A stretch of 64,000 nt of DNA from an uncultured Lactobacillus sp. (GTDB taxonomy: Bacteria > Bacillota > Bacilli > Lactobacillales > Lactobacillaceae). The position numbers and the translations under genes were made by a program. The stretch is taken from contig CANOGU010000001.1 in NCBI GenBank assembly GCA_947565635.1, positions 124,001-188,000 of the forward strand, in the 5' to 3' direction. Below the pieces are notes generated by a model. The model was not told where the DNA came from. It saw only the letters and a program-made list of their open reading frames with translations, and did not search any database. Each line of letters opens with the position of its first letter. Positions within the stretch are counted from its first letter, which is position 1. This document shows, piece by piece, positions 8,469-16,320 of this stretch.

Positions 8469-9191
8469 TCAAAAGTCATACTTTTTAAAAATACGTAGAG
8501 CTTGTAATGCTAACTTTAATCGGGGAATGTAGCCTTGCCAATTATAGTCATTCCTTCCTTGATTATATTTATATTCAAAAATTAAAAAAGAAACAGAAAC
8601 ATAGTTTAGTTCAATATTTTGTTGGTTGCATATCAACGGCCATTCTACGTCCGTTAGTATTTCTTTTGAATTTTGAATAATAGTTTTTCCAATTTTACTA
8701 TTGAATGCGCAACATCCAGCTAAAATATCAAGATTACTAATTTTCAAAATATCTGCTGCTACTTTATTAGTAATCTGTTCCGTCTCTGTCCAAGTATCTG
8801 GATATGTTGAAAAAGTAGCCCAATCTCGACCAATTATTTGATATCCATTTTCTATTTCCAAGTTGTCAATAAAAGTAACAAATTCATCTCTTGTATTTAA
8901 AATAGCAGTAATTATTTTATCAAAATCACAATACAGATAGAGGCAGTCGTCTTTTTCATGAGCTAATGCAAAAGTTAATACTTTTCTTCTTGCATCAGCT
9001 GCTCCCTGGGCTGGTATAGTTATAAAATTAATGTTATTTTCTTTAAACCTATCTCGGATATTTTGTGAAGTAACGATACTTACACTTAAATAAATATTAT
9101 CAAAGTATTTTTTTAGATGATTGATTACATCAATAAGTTCACTATTCATAATATTCGGATGATGAACAGTAGATATCAAAATTTTTCGCAT
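8469..9191 (-). CDS. Hypothetical glycosyltransferase-like protein
   Basis: Soluble protein of 240 residues that I do not recognise by name. Visible features are an N-terminal strand KILISTVHHPN, an alternating alpha/beta pattern, and YLYCDFDKI near 88-96, where DFD could be a DxD-type metal site. A later ILAGCCAFNSKIGKTI segment resembles the acceptor region of GT-A glycosyltransferases. There is no signal peptide or membrane segment. It sits 7 bases after a GNAT gene and upstream of the HIT gene in the same strand run. The glycosyltransferase label is a guess from fold-like pattern only. Confidence 0.55.
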   Translation of the reverse strand: MRKILISTVHHPNIMNSELIDVINHLKKYFDNIYLSVSIVTSQNIRDRFKENNINFITIPAQGAADARRKVLTFALAHEKDDCLYLYCDFDKIITAILNTRDEFVTFIDNLEIENGYQIIGRDWATFSTYPDTWTETEQITNKVAADILKISNLDILAGCCAFNSKIGKTIIQNSKEILTDVEWPLICNQQNIELNYVSVSFLIFEYKYNQGRNDYNWQGYIPRLKLALQALRIFKKYDF

Positions 9192-9197
9192 AATAAT

Positions 9198-9650
9198 TTA
9201 TCTCAATTCCATCGTATCTTGTGAAAAAACGACAGGAAATTCATCTGACCACTTTTCAGTAAGTGTATTTACTCTCTCAAAACCAAATTTCCTGTATAAA
9301 GCTTTTGCTCGTTCATTATCAGTAAATACTTCTAATCTAACAGGTCTCTCTAACTCAGTTAAGGCTTTTTTAATTAACTCAGTCGCAATCCCCTTATTTT
9401 GGTGAGTTGGATCAACATAAATAAAATTCAAACTACCTGGCCGAAAACCAATAAATCCAGCTAATACCCCATCCTCAAACGCTACATAAATTTTACAAGA
9501 CAAAAAATAATCTAAATATGGTGCATCTCGTAATGGTAGAAAAACCTCTTCCAAATCTTCACTCTGAAGTTCTTGTTTTCTTGCTCTATCCATTACTAAG
9601 CACAACTCATTAAAATATTTTTGTTCATAAGATTTGATCTCTAGACTCAT
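9198..9650 (-). CDS. GNAT family N-acetyltransferase
   Basis: Acetyltransferase of 150 residues with a clear GNAT core. VAFEDGVLAGFIGFRPGSLN is followed by FIYVDPTHQNKGIATELIKK (motif A, acetyl-CoA loop Q-N-K-G-I-A) and ALYRKFGFERV (motif B). It is the first gene of the six-gene minus-strand run down to 6512. Its acceptor is unknown; this compact form often acts on small amines or protein N-termini. Confidence 0.85.
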   Translation of the reverse strand: MSLEIKSYEQKYFNELCLVMDRARKQELQSEDLEEVFLPLRDAPYLDYFLSCKIYVAFEDGVLAGFIGFRPGSLNFIYVDPTHQNKGIATELIKKALTELERPVRLEVFTDNERAKALYRKFGFERVNTLTEKWSDEFPVVFSQDTMELR

Positions 9651-9745
9651 TTTTAACCTAATTCTATTTACATTAATTATTTTTTTATTTATTATTAATC
9701 TAACATAATTTTATATTTTTACAATAACGAATTGGAGATGATTGA

Positions 9746-10213
9746 ATGAAAAATAGAGTTAAATATATCCTTGCATTCGTTTTTTCAGTTTTTTGCATTG
9801 GTCTATTGATCTTTGCAGGGTATTTACAAATTAGCGAACATAGATACAAAGGCCTCGGTTGGTATGCTTTAGCTATCATAGTCTTACTTATTAGTGCTTT
9901 TCTTTACTTGAGAAATGCTATTAAAAATACTAGTATTGCTGACTTAGATAATACGGAAGACAATGATCCTGATCTAAAGCTGCTAGAAACAAAATCAAAA
10001 GCAAAAGCCTTTGATATTATCAGTAACACCAGTTTTTGGTGTGGTCTTGTATTAATGATTTATGCTTCGAGTCAATTACATGAAGATCTCCCGTTTTCAT
10101 ACATTCTTTTAACCATTTCTGGTACAACAACAGTAGTTTGGCTAATCACAGTATTAGTTCAACTCTTTTATGTTGTTAAATATGATAGACAAGTAGATGA
10201 CACTAAAAAATAA
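9746..10213 (+). CDS. Small four-helix membrane protein, tandem copy 1
   Basis: Protein of 155 residues with four likely membrane segments (about 7-27, 38-57, 94-111 and 121-144) and a charged linker between the second and third. I recognise no family name. It is the first of two adjacent paralogues; the leader just before the start (ACAATAACGAATTGG.GATG) is repeated almost exactly before the second copy, so the duplication included the ribosome-site region. Function unknown; a role linked to the downstream GNAT gene cannot be judged. Confidence 0.72.
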   Translation: MKNRVKYILAFVFSVFCIGLLIFAGYLQISEHRYKGLGWYALAIIVLLISAFLYLRNAIKNTSIADLDNTEDNDPDLKLLETKSKAKAFDIISNTSFWCGLVLMIYASSQLHEDLPFSYILLTISGTTTVVWLITVLVQLFYVVKYDRQVDDTKK

Positions 10214-10265
10214 ATCATTAACTTTAAAACCATTTAGCTTACAATAACGAATTGGGGATGATTGA

Positions 10266-10724
10266 ATGAAAAATAGAATAAGGTACATTCTTGCAGCTAT
10301 TGTTTCAATAATTGGTATTGGATTATTAATATCGGTATCGTATTTACAAATACAAGCTCACAATTCTAGACAAATTATTTGGTACATAATAGAGATTATC
10401 ATTTTGCTCAGTGCCGCCTTTTATTACTTTAGAAGCGCAATTAAAAATACTAGCGATGATAAAGGTAATAAAGATGCTTCTAAGTTAAAAACAATTGAAA
10501 CAAATTCAAAAATAAAATCATTAGACTTTATAAGTAATCTAAGCTTCTGGAGTGGCATCCTATTAATGATCTATGCCTCACATCAATTAAAAGATGACCC
10601 TCAATTTTCGTATATACTTTTTGCTATTTCAGGCACTTTAACAATAATTTGGCTAATTACTTTAGTAACTCAACTTTTTTATATTGTTAAATACGGGAGA
10701 AAATTAGATGACACAGAAAAATAA
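10266..10724 (+). CDS. Small four-helix membrane protein, tandem copy 2
   Basis: Protein of 152 residues, paralogue of the product of 9746-10213, with the same four hydrophobic segments. Conserved stretches include KNR(I/V)(R/K)YILA, AIKNTS, FWSG(I)LLMIYAS and SYIL.AISGT. The linker between segments two and three differs most. Its 3' end overlaps the start of the broken acetyltransferase by 17 bases. Function unknown. Confidence 0.72.
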   Translation: MKNRIRYILAAIVSIIGIGLLISVSYLQIQAHNSRQIIWYIIEIIILLSAAFYYFRSAIKNTSDDKGNKDASKLKTIETNSKIKSLDFISNLSFWSGILLMIYASHQLKDDPQFSYILFAISGTLTIIWLITLVTQLFYIVKYGRKLDDTEK

Positions 10725-11253
10725 ATTATTAACTTTATCTTCCTTTAATTCACAGTATTTAAAACATATTTGGCGAGACGGTTTTCAAGATAAAAATCCT
10801 GAATGGACTAAATGGAATGCGCCCTATTTTAATGATTATTATGCTTATCTTTCTTTTTCTCAGTTTGAACATAGTCCCATTACTGACTATCTACTAAGCA
10901 ATTCTTGTAAATGCATCTGTTTAGATGAAAAAGGCATCGGGATGGTTTCAAAAAATTGGATAGATGAAGTAACCCGTTGGCTTGAAATTGGCATAGTTAT
11001 TTATAATCCCACCTATTGGCACGGTGGAATAGGAAGTCGAGTACTAAAAATATGAATATCTGAAATTTTTGACCAATATCCAGAATTAGAGCATATCGGG
11101 TTGACTACTTGGAGTGGAAACCCACGAATGATCCATCTTGCTCAAAAAATAGGTTTAAAAAAAGAAGCTTAAATTAGGAAAGTACGTTTTTATAAAGAAA
11201 AATACTATGATTGCATGAAATACGATATTTTGCGTGATGAATGGATTAATTAA
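10708..11253 (+). pseudogene. GNAT acetyltransferase with two in-frame stop codons
   Basis: One frame from ATG 10708 to TAA 11251-11253 reads as a complete GNAT protein of about 181 residues, interrupted by TGA at 11053-11055 and TAA at 11170-11172. Before the first stop: a typical N-terminus and IYNPTYWHGGIGSRVLK (motif A). Between the stops: EHIGLTTWSGNPRMIHLAQK (motif B). After the second: RKVRFYKEKYYDCMKYDILR. The first stop sits where a Trp (TGG) fits and the second where a Gln (CAA) fits, so each needs a single transition. No frameshift is present. The product is almost certainly nonfunctional, since the acetyl-CoA site would be cut. Confidence 0.88.
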
Positions 11254-11292
11254 AAAAAGGCAGTGATTTTATCTTTGAATTGCTGCCTTTTT
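11254..11292 (+). terminator. Terminator after the GNAT pseudogene
   Basis: AAAAAGGCAGTGAT pairs imperfectly with ATTGCTGCCTTTTT and ends in a T-run, directly after the last stop of the pseudogene. Confidence 0.82.
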
Positions 11293-11394
11293 CTGATATT
11301 AACTTTTTAGCTATTTTATACCTATCTTCTACATTATTAACAACCTAATTTATTCGCAAAGGCCTCTTAGATTCATCAAAAATGTTTTATCATG

Positions 11395-11420
11395 TGTTAT
11401 AATGTGGTTAAACATAATAC
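11395..11420 (+). promoter_or_regulatory. Extended -10 promoter with operator-like inverted repeat for the TA module
   Basis: TGTTATAAT at 11395-11403 is an extended -10 box 34 bases before the antitoxin start; the -35 is weak. It overlaps an imperfect inverted repeat, GTTATAATGT with ACATAATAC (11396-11420). That is where an autorepressing RelB-type antitoxin would be expected to bind. Binding is inferred. Confidence 0.5.
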
Positions 11421-11436
11421 ATTTGAGGTGAAAATT

Positions 11437-11712
11437 ATGACAACTACTGTAAGTTTGAGATTACCGGAAGATTTAAAAAAACAAGCAACTGATGTTTTTA
11501 ACGAATATGGTCTTGATTGGTCATCAGCAATGAGAATGATTTTAACGCAAGTAGTAAGCGAAAACGCTATACCAGTTAATTTATCAAGATATTCAGATAT
11601 TTCTCCAACAATGAAATCTAACATAGAAAAATCACTCCAAGAATACAAAATAGGAGATTACAAAACTGCAGATTCAGTAGATGAATTATTTGAGGAGCTT
11701 GATAAAGATTAA
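11437..11712 (+). CDS. Type II antitoxin, RelB/DinJ family
   Basis: Antitoxin of 91 residues. The ribbon-helix-helix N-terminus TTTVSLRLPEDLKKQATDVF followed by YGLDWSSAMRMIL is typical of RelB/DinJ; this part dimerises and binds DNA. The acidic, flexible C-terminus (SVDELFEELDKD) would wrap and neutralise the toxin. ATG at 11437 has GAGGTG upstream; the upstream in-frame ATG 11392 lies before the -10 box. The stop overlaps the toxin start as TAATG, typical of coupled toxin-antitoxin pairs. Confidence 0.9.
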   Translation: MTTTVSLRLPEDLKKQATDVFNEYGLDWSSAMRMILTQVVSENAIPVNLSRYSDISPTMKSNIEKSLQEYKIGDYKTADSVDELFEELDKD

Positions 11713-12017
11713 TGGCAAAAATCAACTTCACTCCTCAATTTAAGCGAGATTACAAGAAGCTCAAAAGAAAACACTACGATACCAATAAGTTGAAACATGT
11801 TATCAATTTATTAGTTGAAGAAAAATTTGAGATTCTTGCTCAAAAATACGATGATCATCAATTAAAAGGTTCATTCAAGTCTATGCGTGCGTTGCATGTT
11901 GAACATAATAACGCTGGAAATTGGGTTTTAGTATATAAAATTCATAAAGGTCAATTAGAATTATTAACTATTGACTTAATTTCTACTGGATCTCACAATC
12001 ATTCTTATAGAACTTAA
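11712..12017 (+). CDS. Type II toxin, YafQ/RelE family mRNA interferase
   Basis: Basic protein of 101 residues with the RelE-superfamily fold. FTPQFKRDYKKLKRKHYD at the N-terminus, DHQLKGSFKSMRALHVEH in the middle (DH.L.G.....R..H) and WVLVYKIHKGQLELLTIDL near the end match YafQ. The C-terminal TGSHNHSY supplies the His typically used for ribosome-dependent mRNA cleavage. It is translationally coupled to the RelB/DinJ-type antitoxin and followed by a terminator, so the module is complete and looks intact. Confidence 0.9.
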   Translation: MAKINFTPQFKRDYKKLKRKHYDTNKLKHVINLLVEEKFEILAQKYDDHQLKGSFKSMRALHVEHNNAGNWVLVYKIHKGQLELLTIDLISTGSHNHSYRT

Positions 12018-12040
12018 AGCATTTGAAAAATACTCTAACT

Positions 12041-12091
12041 AAAAAACTGATACATCATTGTTAAATAAACTTTGATGCATCAGTTTTTTTG
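12041..12091 (+). terminator. Terminator of the first TA module
   Basis: AACTGATACATCA pairs with TGATGCATCAGTT, one mismatch, followed by seven T, 24 bases after the toxin stop. Confidence 0.85.
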
Positions 12092-12228
12092 TCTTCTAAA
12101 GAATTAACAATTAAAACCGTATTTCTACTTATTTCATTACTAGTCAACTTCTTTATTGGTATATGATCATCTGTTGATTTTATATGTTTACTTCTTCTAT
12201 TTCCATAGCCCAATTCTACTCCTTATTA

Positions 12229-12564
12229 TTAATTGATATTATAAATAACTCCTACTAAGCTAAATAATGCCACTCCCCAAAATAAACCAACAAGCAAACC
12301 TGAAAAGAAAGTTACTGGTCCACTTAATCTCTTGATCATTAATTTATAACTAAAAACAATCATCAATGATTCCGAAATAATTGCAACTTCATTGACATAT
12401 GATTTCAATCCAACTAAAGGAAAAATCAAAGCTAAGCTTACTGTAAATATTATCGCACCCACGTACCATTTCCATGATATTTTCTTAAACAAGTCTTGAA
12501 AGCCCCAAAACAAAAAGGCAAATAAATATGGAATAAAGGTATGCATATCGATCCAAGTATTCAT
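12229..12564 (-). CDS. Small integral membrane protein, paralogue of 6111-6404
   Basis: Protein of 111 residues with three or four hydrophobic segments. The N-terminal IPYLFAFLFWGFQDLFKKIS then KWYVG matches the product of 6111-6404, so the two are diverged paralogues about 6 kb apart. I recognise no named family. ATG at 12564 has AGGTGAAAAG upstream and is preferred to 12588. It is alone on its strand between a terminated TA module and the divergent ABC gene. Function unknown. Confidence 0.68.
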   Translation of the reverse strand: MNTWIDMHTFIPYLFAFLFWGFQDLFKKISWKWYVGAIIFTVSLALIFPLVGLKSYVNEVAIISESLMIVFSYKLMIKRLSGPVTFFSGLLVGLFWGVALFSLVGVIYNIN

Positions 12565-12737
12565 CTTTTCACCTATCTCTATTAACAAACTTTTTGATTA
12601 TATTAATAATTTATAATATTTTTTGCAATACTTTTTATAATTTTATTTTCATAATTTAATAAAGTGTGCTAATATTATTCTTATCAAAGAAGAAACGACT
12701 AAATAAGTCACTTTGATGGGGTCTAGAAAGGTATATT

Positions 12738-14315
12738 ATGTCTTTAAAGTTTGCTAACAAAAAGAAGCTAGCACTTTATGCCCTTTTAGCCTGCATAAGT
12801 GCTTGTGGTAATGTCGTCATCGCTTATGTCACAAAGATAATGCTAAATAGTGCACAATATCATCGTGGCTCATTAAAGCAATTAGTTCTTATCGCTCTTT
12901 TAGGAGCAACTGTTCTAATTGTTATCATGTTCTTAAATTTTGGATATCGTTATTTACGTTTCGATATTACACGGGATATTAATATTAAGCTCAAGGATAA
13001 AACTATCAACTACTTAGTAAGTCAACAAGCTGATTCACAAAAAGAGGGTCTTAATTTAATGACTAATGACCTAAAGCAAATTGAGTTACTTAAAACCACA
13101 AACGAATTAATGATTATCTCTGAGATAGCAGCTTTTATTATTTCAATTATTGTTGGCTTATTAAACTCTTGGCTATTAACGATAATTTTTGTAATCACTA
13201 CAATTATTCCAGGACTTATTCAGAAACTATTTGTAAAAGATATTCAAAATAAAGCTAGCATTTGGGAAGAAAAAAATGCCGATTACACTCAAGCCGTCAC
13301 CGATGCTATTAATGGTTCGAAAACAGCGATGCTCTATGATGTTGAAATGCCGCTTGTTTCTTATGTAATCAAACAAGCAAAACAAATGGAGAATGCATTG
13401 CGTTCTTTGAACTATACCCAGGGAGCTATTTCTACTTTAATTATTACAATAGCAGATATTTTCAGCTTTATCGTTCCATTTTTAGTTGGCGCCATTCTAA
13501 TGTTCAATGGCCAAATTGGAGCGGGTACATTAGTCATGATTGTTCAATTATCTAATGACTTTATTAATCCAATTACAATGATTTTTGATCAGATTAACCA
13601 AATACGTTCTACTAAACCAATCTGGGACAAAATCGAAAAGGCACTACACTCAAAAAATACATCCCCTACCTCATCTTTTTTATCTTTTAATCAATTAAAG
13701 ATTGAAAATTTAACATATATTATGAATGATAAATCAATTTTAAAAGATGTATCCTTTACACTCGAAAAGAACGAAAAAATATTACTAATGGCTCCAAGTG
13801 GTTTTGGTAAAACTACTCTCTTACGCTTGTTAGTAGGACAGCTTACTCCAACTGCTGGTTCAGTCATTATCGATGATCAACATATAGAAGATAACTGGAA
13901 CAAGGCTCATGAATATTTCGGTTATATCAACCAAAAACCATTTATTTTTGATCGAAGTTTGCTTTTTAACTTAACTTTAGGTAAAAAATATTCAAAAGAT
14001 GAATTAATGAATGCTATTCAATTAGCTGGACTGACAGAATTAATTGACAGCAAAGGATTCGACTATCAAGTTGGTCAAAATGGTAATAATCTTTCTGGAG
14101 GCCAAATTCAGAGAATTGAAATTGCTCGAGCTATTTTAGCTAAAAGACCAATTTTACTTGCTGATGAAGCAACCAGTGCGTTAGATAATAAGCTTTCATT
14201 GCAAATTCATAAAACACTTCTAACTAATCCTAACTTTGCAGTAATTGAAGTAGCCCATAAAATTTCTGATCAAGAAAAGAAACTTTTCGATAAAATTATT
14301 GATTTAAGTAAATAA
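12738..14315 (+). CDS. ABC exporter half-transporter (membrane domain plus ATPase)
   Basis: Protein of 525 residues with an N-terminal six-helix exporter domain (about 10-290) and a C-terminal nucleotide-binding domain. The Walker A motif APSGFGKTT is at 352-360, the signature LSGGQ at about 452, and Walker B ILLADEATSALD near 470-481. It is related to the two ABC genes at 18789-21964 but has the usual DEATSALD box instead of their DEGTSAID. As a half-transporter it should dimerise; it is not next to a partner gene, so a homodimer is likely. AAAGG precedes ATG 12738. The exported substrate is unknown; the neighbours give no bacteriocin or lipid clue. Confidence 0.87.
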   Translation: MSLKFANKKKLALYALLACISACGNVVIAYVTKIMLNSAQYHRGSLKQLVLIALLGATVLIVIMFLNFGYRYLRFDITRDINIKLKDKTINYLVSQQADSQKEGLNLMTNDLKQIELLKTTNELMIISEIAAFIISIIVGLLNSWLLTIIFVITTIIPGLIQKLFVKDIQNKASIWEEKNADYTQAVTDAINGSKTAMLYDVEMPLVSYVIKQAKQMENALRSLNYTQGAISTLIITIADIFSFIVPFLVGAILMFNGQIGAGTLVMIVQLSNDFINPITMIFDQINQIRSTKPIWDKIEKALHSKNTSPTSSFLSFNQLKIENLTYIMNDKSILKDVSFTLEKNEKILLMAPSGFGKTTLLRLLVGQLTPTAGSVIIDDQHIEDNWNKAHEYFGYINQKPFIFDRSLLFNLTLGKKYSKDELMNAIQLAGLTELIDSKGFDYQVGQNGNNLSGGQIQRIEIARAILAKRPILLADEATSALDNKLSLQIHKTLLTNPNFAVIEVAHKISDQEKKLFDKIIDLSK

Positions 14316-14324
14316 AATATAGTT

Positions 14325-14366
14325 AAAAAGGTACAGCCACTACATATAGCGTCACTGTACCTTTTT
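14325..14366. terminator. Bidirectional terminator
   Basis: AAAAAGGTACAGCCAC faces GTCACTGTACCTTTTT, between the ABC gene on plus and the nitroreductase remnant on minus; A- and T-runs on either side allow use in both directions. Confidence 0.82.
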
Positions 14367-14379
14367 AGTATATTTTCAC

Positions 14380-14869
14380 TTATTTTCTAACTACTTTATA
14401 ACGATTACGTCTATCTTCTACTTGTTCTTTATCGGCTGGATAACCAATTGGCACGAGCACACTAGTTTCATAACCTTCATCCATTCCTAATTCTCTTTGA
14501 AGTTCAGGAAACTTATTTAGTGCAAATACTCCGCCCATTACATAAACTGATCCTAAACCTAAATCTGCCGCTTCTACCATTACATTCTCAGCAGCTACAG
14601 AAGCATCCCCTTCACCAAACTGACTGTCCTTTTTAGTATTAATTATTAATCATAAATATTAACGGTGCATTGTAACAAGAATTGTCGGTACTATCTTCTA
14701 TCTTTTTAAGTAGTTCTGGTTTTGTAATGACGCTAAGTTCCATGACATCTGTTTGATGCATGGCACAAGGTGAAGCTTGAAAAGCATTAATTAGTTTTTG
14801 AATTTTTTCTTCTTCTACTTCTTCATTAGTATATTTTCTAACTGCTTCTCTTTCAAAAATTGCGTTCAT
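14380..14869 (-). pseudogene. Nitroreductase family protein, frameshifted by a 7-bp tandem duplication
   Basis: The minus strand from ATG 14869 (AAAGGAGA ribosome site) encodes a nitroreductase N-terminus: FEREAVRKYTNEEVEEEKIQ, ASPCAMHQTDVMELSVITK, APLIFMIN. TAA follows. The second half is in another frame: TKKDSQFGEGDASVAAENVM, then ADLGLGSVYVMGG and so on to the stop at 14380. The break coincides with a perfect tandem repeat of ATTAATA (minus strand; plus 14637-14643 and 14644-14650). Removing one unit restores one frame of about 160 residues joining IN to TKKD. The inactivating event is therefore visible. The parent would be an FMN-dependent NAD(P)H oxidoreductase. Confidence 0.88.
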
Positions 14870-15047
14870 AATTTTCTCCTTTTAAGGTGAGACTATTTAC
14901 CATCTATATAAGTTTATTTTACTCTCTCATAGAGAAATTGTAATAAAAGACCCTTAATTGAAGCTCTTGATAGTTATTTTTTCTTCTTCTACCTATCTTT
15001 GTTAGAATGACGTTGAAAGCAATATTGTCAACGAAAGGACGATAGTT

Positions 15048-16229
15048 ATGAATATTGAAAAAGAGGTATCTAAACCAATATTTAAAGCTACTTTACTAGC
15101 AATATCTCTCTTTATTATGATGCCTTCAGTTATTTCTCCTGCTCTTCCCTTAATGGAAAAAGCCTTTCCTAATATTCCTCGTGTTACTGTTGAATTACTT
15201 ACTACTATTCCCAATTTTGGAGAAATATTTGGTCTTTTAATAAATCCTTTTCTAGTTAAAAAAATTGGCAGAAAAAAAGTAATTTTAATTGGATTAGCTC
15301 TAGTTGGAATCTGCGGAACTTTACCAGTAATTGTTAATAGTTTTTGGCTAATATTTATTCTCCGCATCTTACTTGGACTTGGTATCGGAATTTATAACTC
15401 CTTAGCCGTCAGTTTAATTATGATGATTTATGAAAATAATAAAACTGAACTCAATCGCCTATTAGGGTTCCAAAACATTATGAACGATGTGGGCTACATC
15501 GCTTCTGCCTTTATTATTTGTTATCTAGTTACCTTATCTTGGCACGCTGTTTTCTGGGTATACATTCTTGCCATTCCCGTATTTTTTATGTTTGAACACT
15601 TTATTAAAGTTCCTAAGAAAACTAAGCATTCTTCTGGAAAACATTTTTCTCTTTCTAATATAAAGCAAGCTTTTAATTCAAACATTATTTATCTCAGCAT
15701 CCTTACACTTTTAATTTATATTTTCTACATGGCTCTTGCTTATAAACTTCCTAGTTTTATCGTAGATTTTCATTTAGGAAATGAAAGTATGGCTTCGTTA
15801 ATGCTAGCAGTAATTGCCATTACCGGTATTCCATGTGGCATGGCATTTAATTGGCTTTATACTAAACTAAACAAATGGGTATGGGTTTTATGTATGCTTT
15901 TAAATGCGCTTGGCTTTTACTTAACTAGTAGCGCAAGAAATACCTATGTATTAGTAGCAGGATGTATTGTACTAGGAGCAGGTTTTGGTATTGTAATGCC
16001 GTACATCTTTAAATCGATCTCCTTAAGTGTCCCTGACAAATTAAGTAATCTTGCTACTACATTATGCTTAATTATGATGGACATTGGTGCTGTAATTTCT
16101 CCATTTGTTATTTCAATCATCGCTAAGAATTCAGATAAAGCTCTACTTTCCTCAGCTATCTTCTTTGGAATCGTAACCTTAATTGAAGTTGCTAGAAATA
16201 TGTACGCCAATCTAAAACATAAGTATTAA
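15048..16229 (+). CDS. MFS transporter
   Basis: Major-facilitator protein of 393 residues with 12 predicted membrane helices. The loop between helices 2 and 3 reads NPFLVKKIGRKKV, a form of the MFS signature. ILRILLGLGIGIYNSLAVSL forms helix 4, and a charged central loop lies near 185-205. It is similar in layout to the broken MFS gene at 30128-31354. Such drug-resistance or sugar-efflux types are hard to tell apart. A GAAAGGA ribosome site precedes the start. It is monocistronic, with a terminator shared with enolase. Substrate unknown. Confidence 0.85.
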   Translation: MNIEKEVSKPIFKATLLAISLFIMMPSVISPALPLMEKAFPNIPRVTVELLTTIPNFGEIFGLLINPFLVKKIGRKKVILIGLALVGICGTLPVIVNSFWLIFILRILLGLGIGIYNSLAVSLIMMIYENNKTELNRLLGFQNIMNDVGYIASAFIICYLVTLSWHAVFWVYILAIPVFFMFEHFIKVPKKTKHSSGKHFSLSNIKQAFNSNIIYLSILTLLIYIFYMALAYKLPSFIVDFHLGNESMASLMLAVIAITGIPCGMAFNWLYTKLNKWVWVLCMLLNALGFYLTSSARNTYVLVAGCIVLGAGFGIVMPYIFKSISLSVPDKLSNLATTLCLIMMDIGAVISPFVISIIAKNSDKALLSSAIFFGIVTLIEVARNMYANLKHKY

Positions 16230-16246
16230 ATACTTTAATATTAATC

Positions 16247-16303
16247 TAAAAAAATGCTGCTGAATCTAAAGGTTATTAAGCCTTGATTTAGCAGCATTTT
16301 TTT
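16247..16303. terminator. Bidirectional terminator between MFS and enolase genes
   Basis: AAAAAATGCTGCTGAATC pairs with GATTTAGCAGCATTTTTTT, with an A-run and a T-run on the two sides. Confidence 0.85.
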
Positions 16304-16320
16304 ATCACTTAAGCTTTTAA

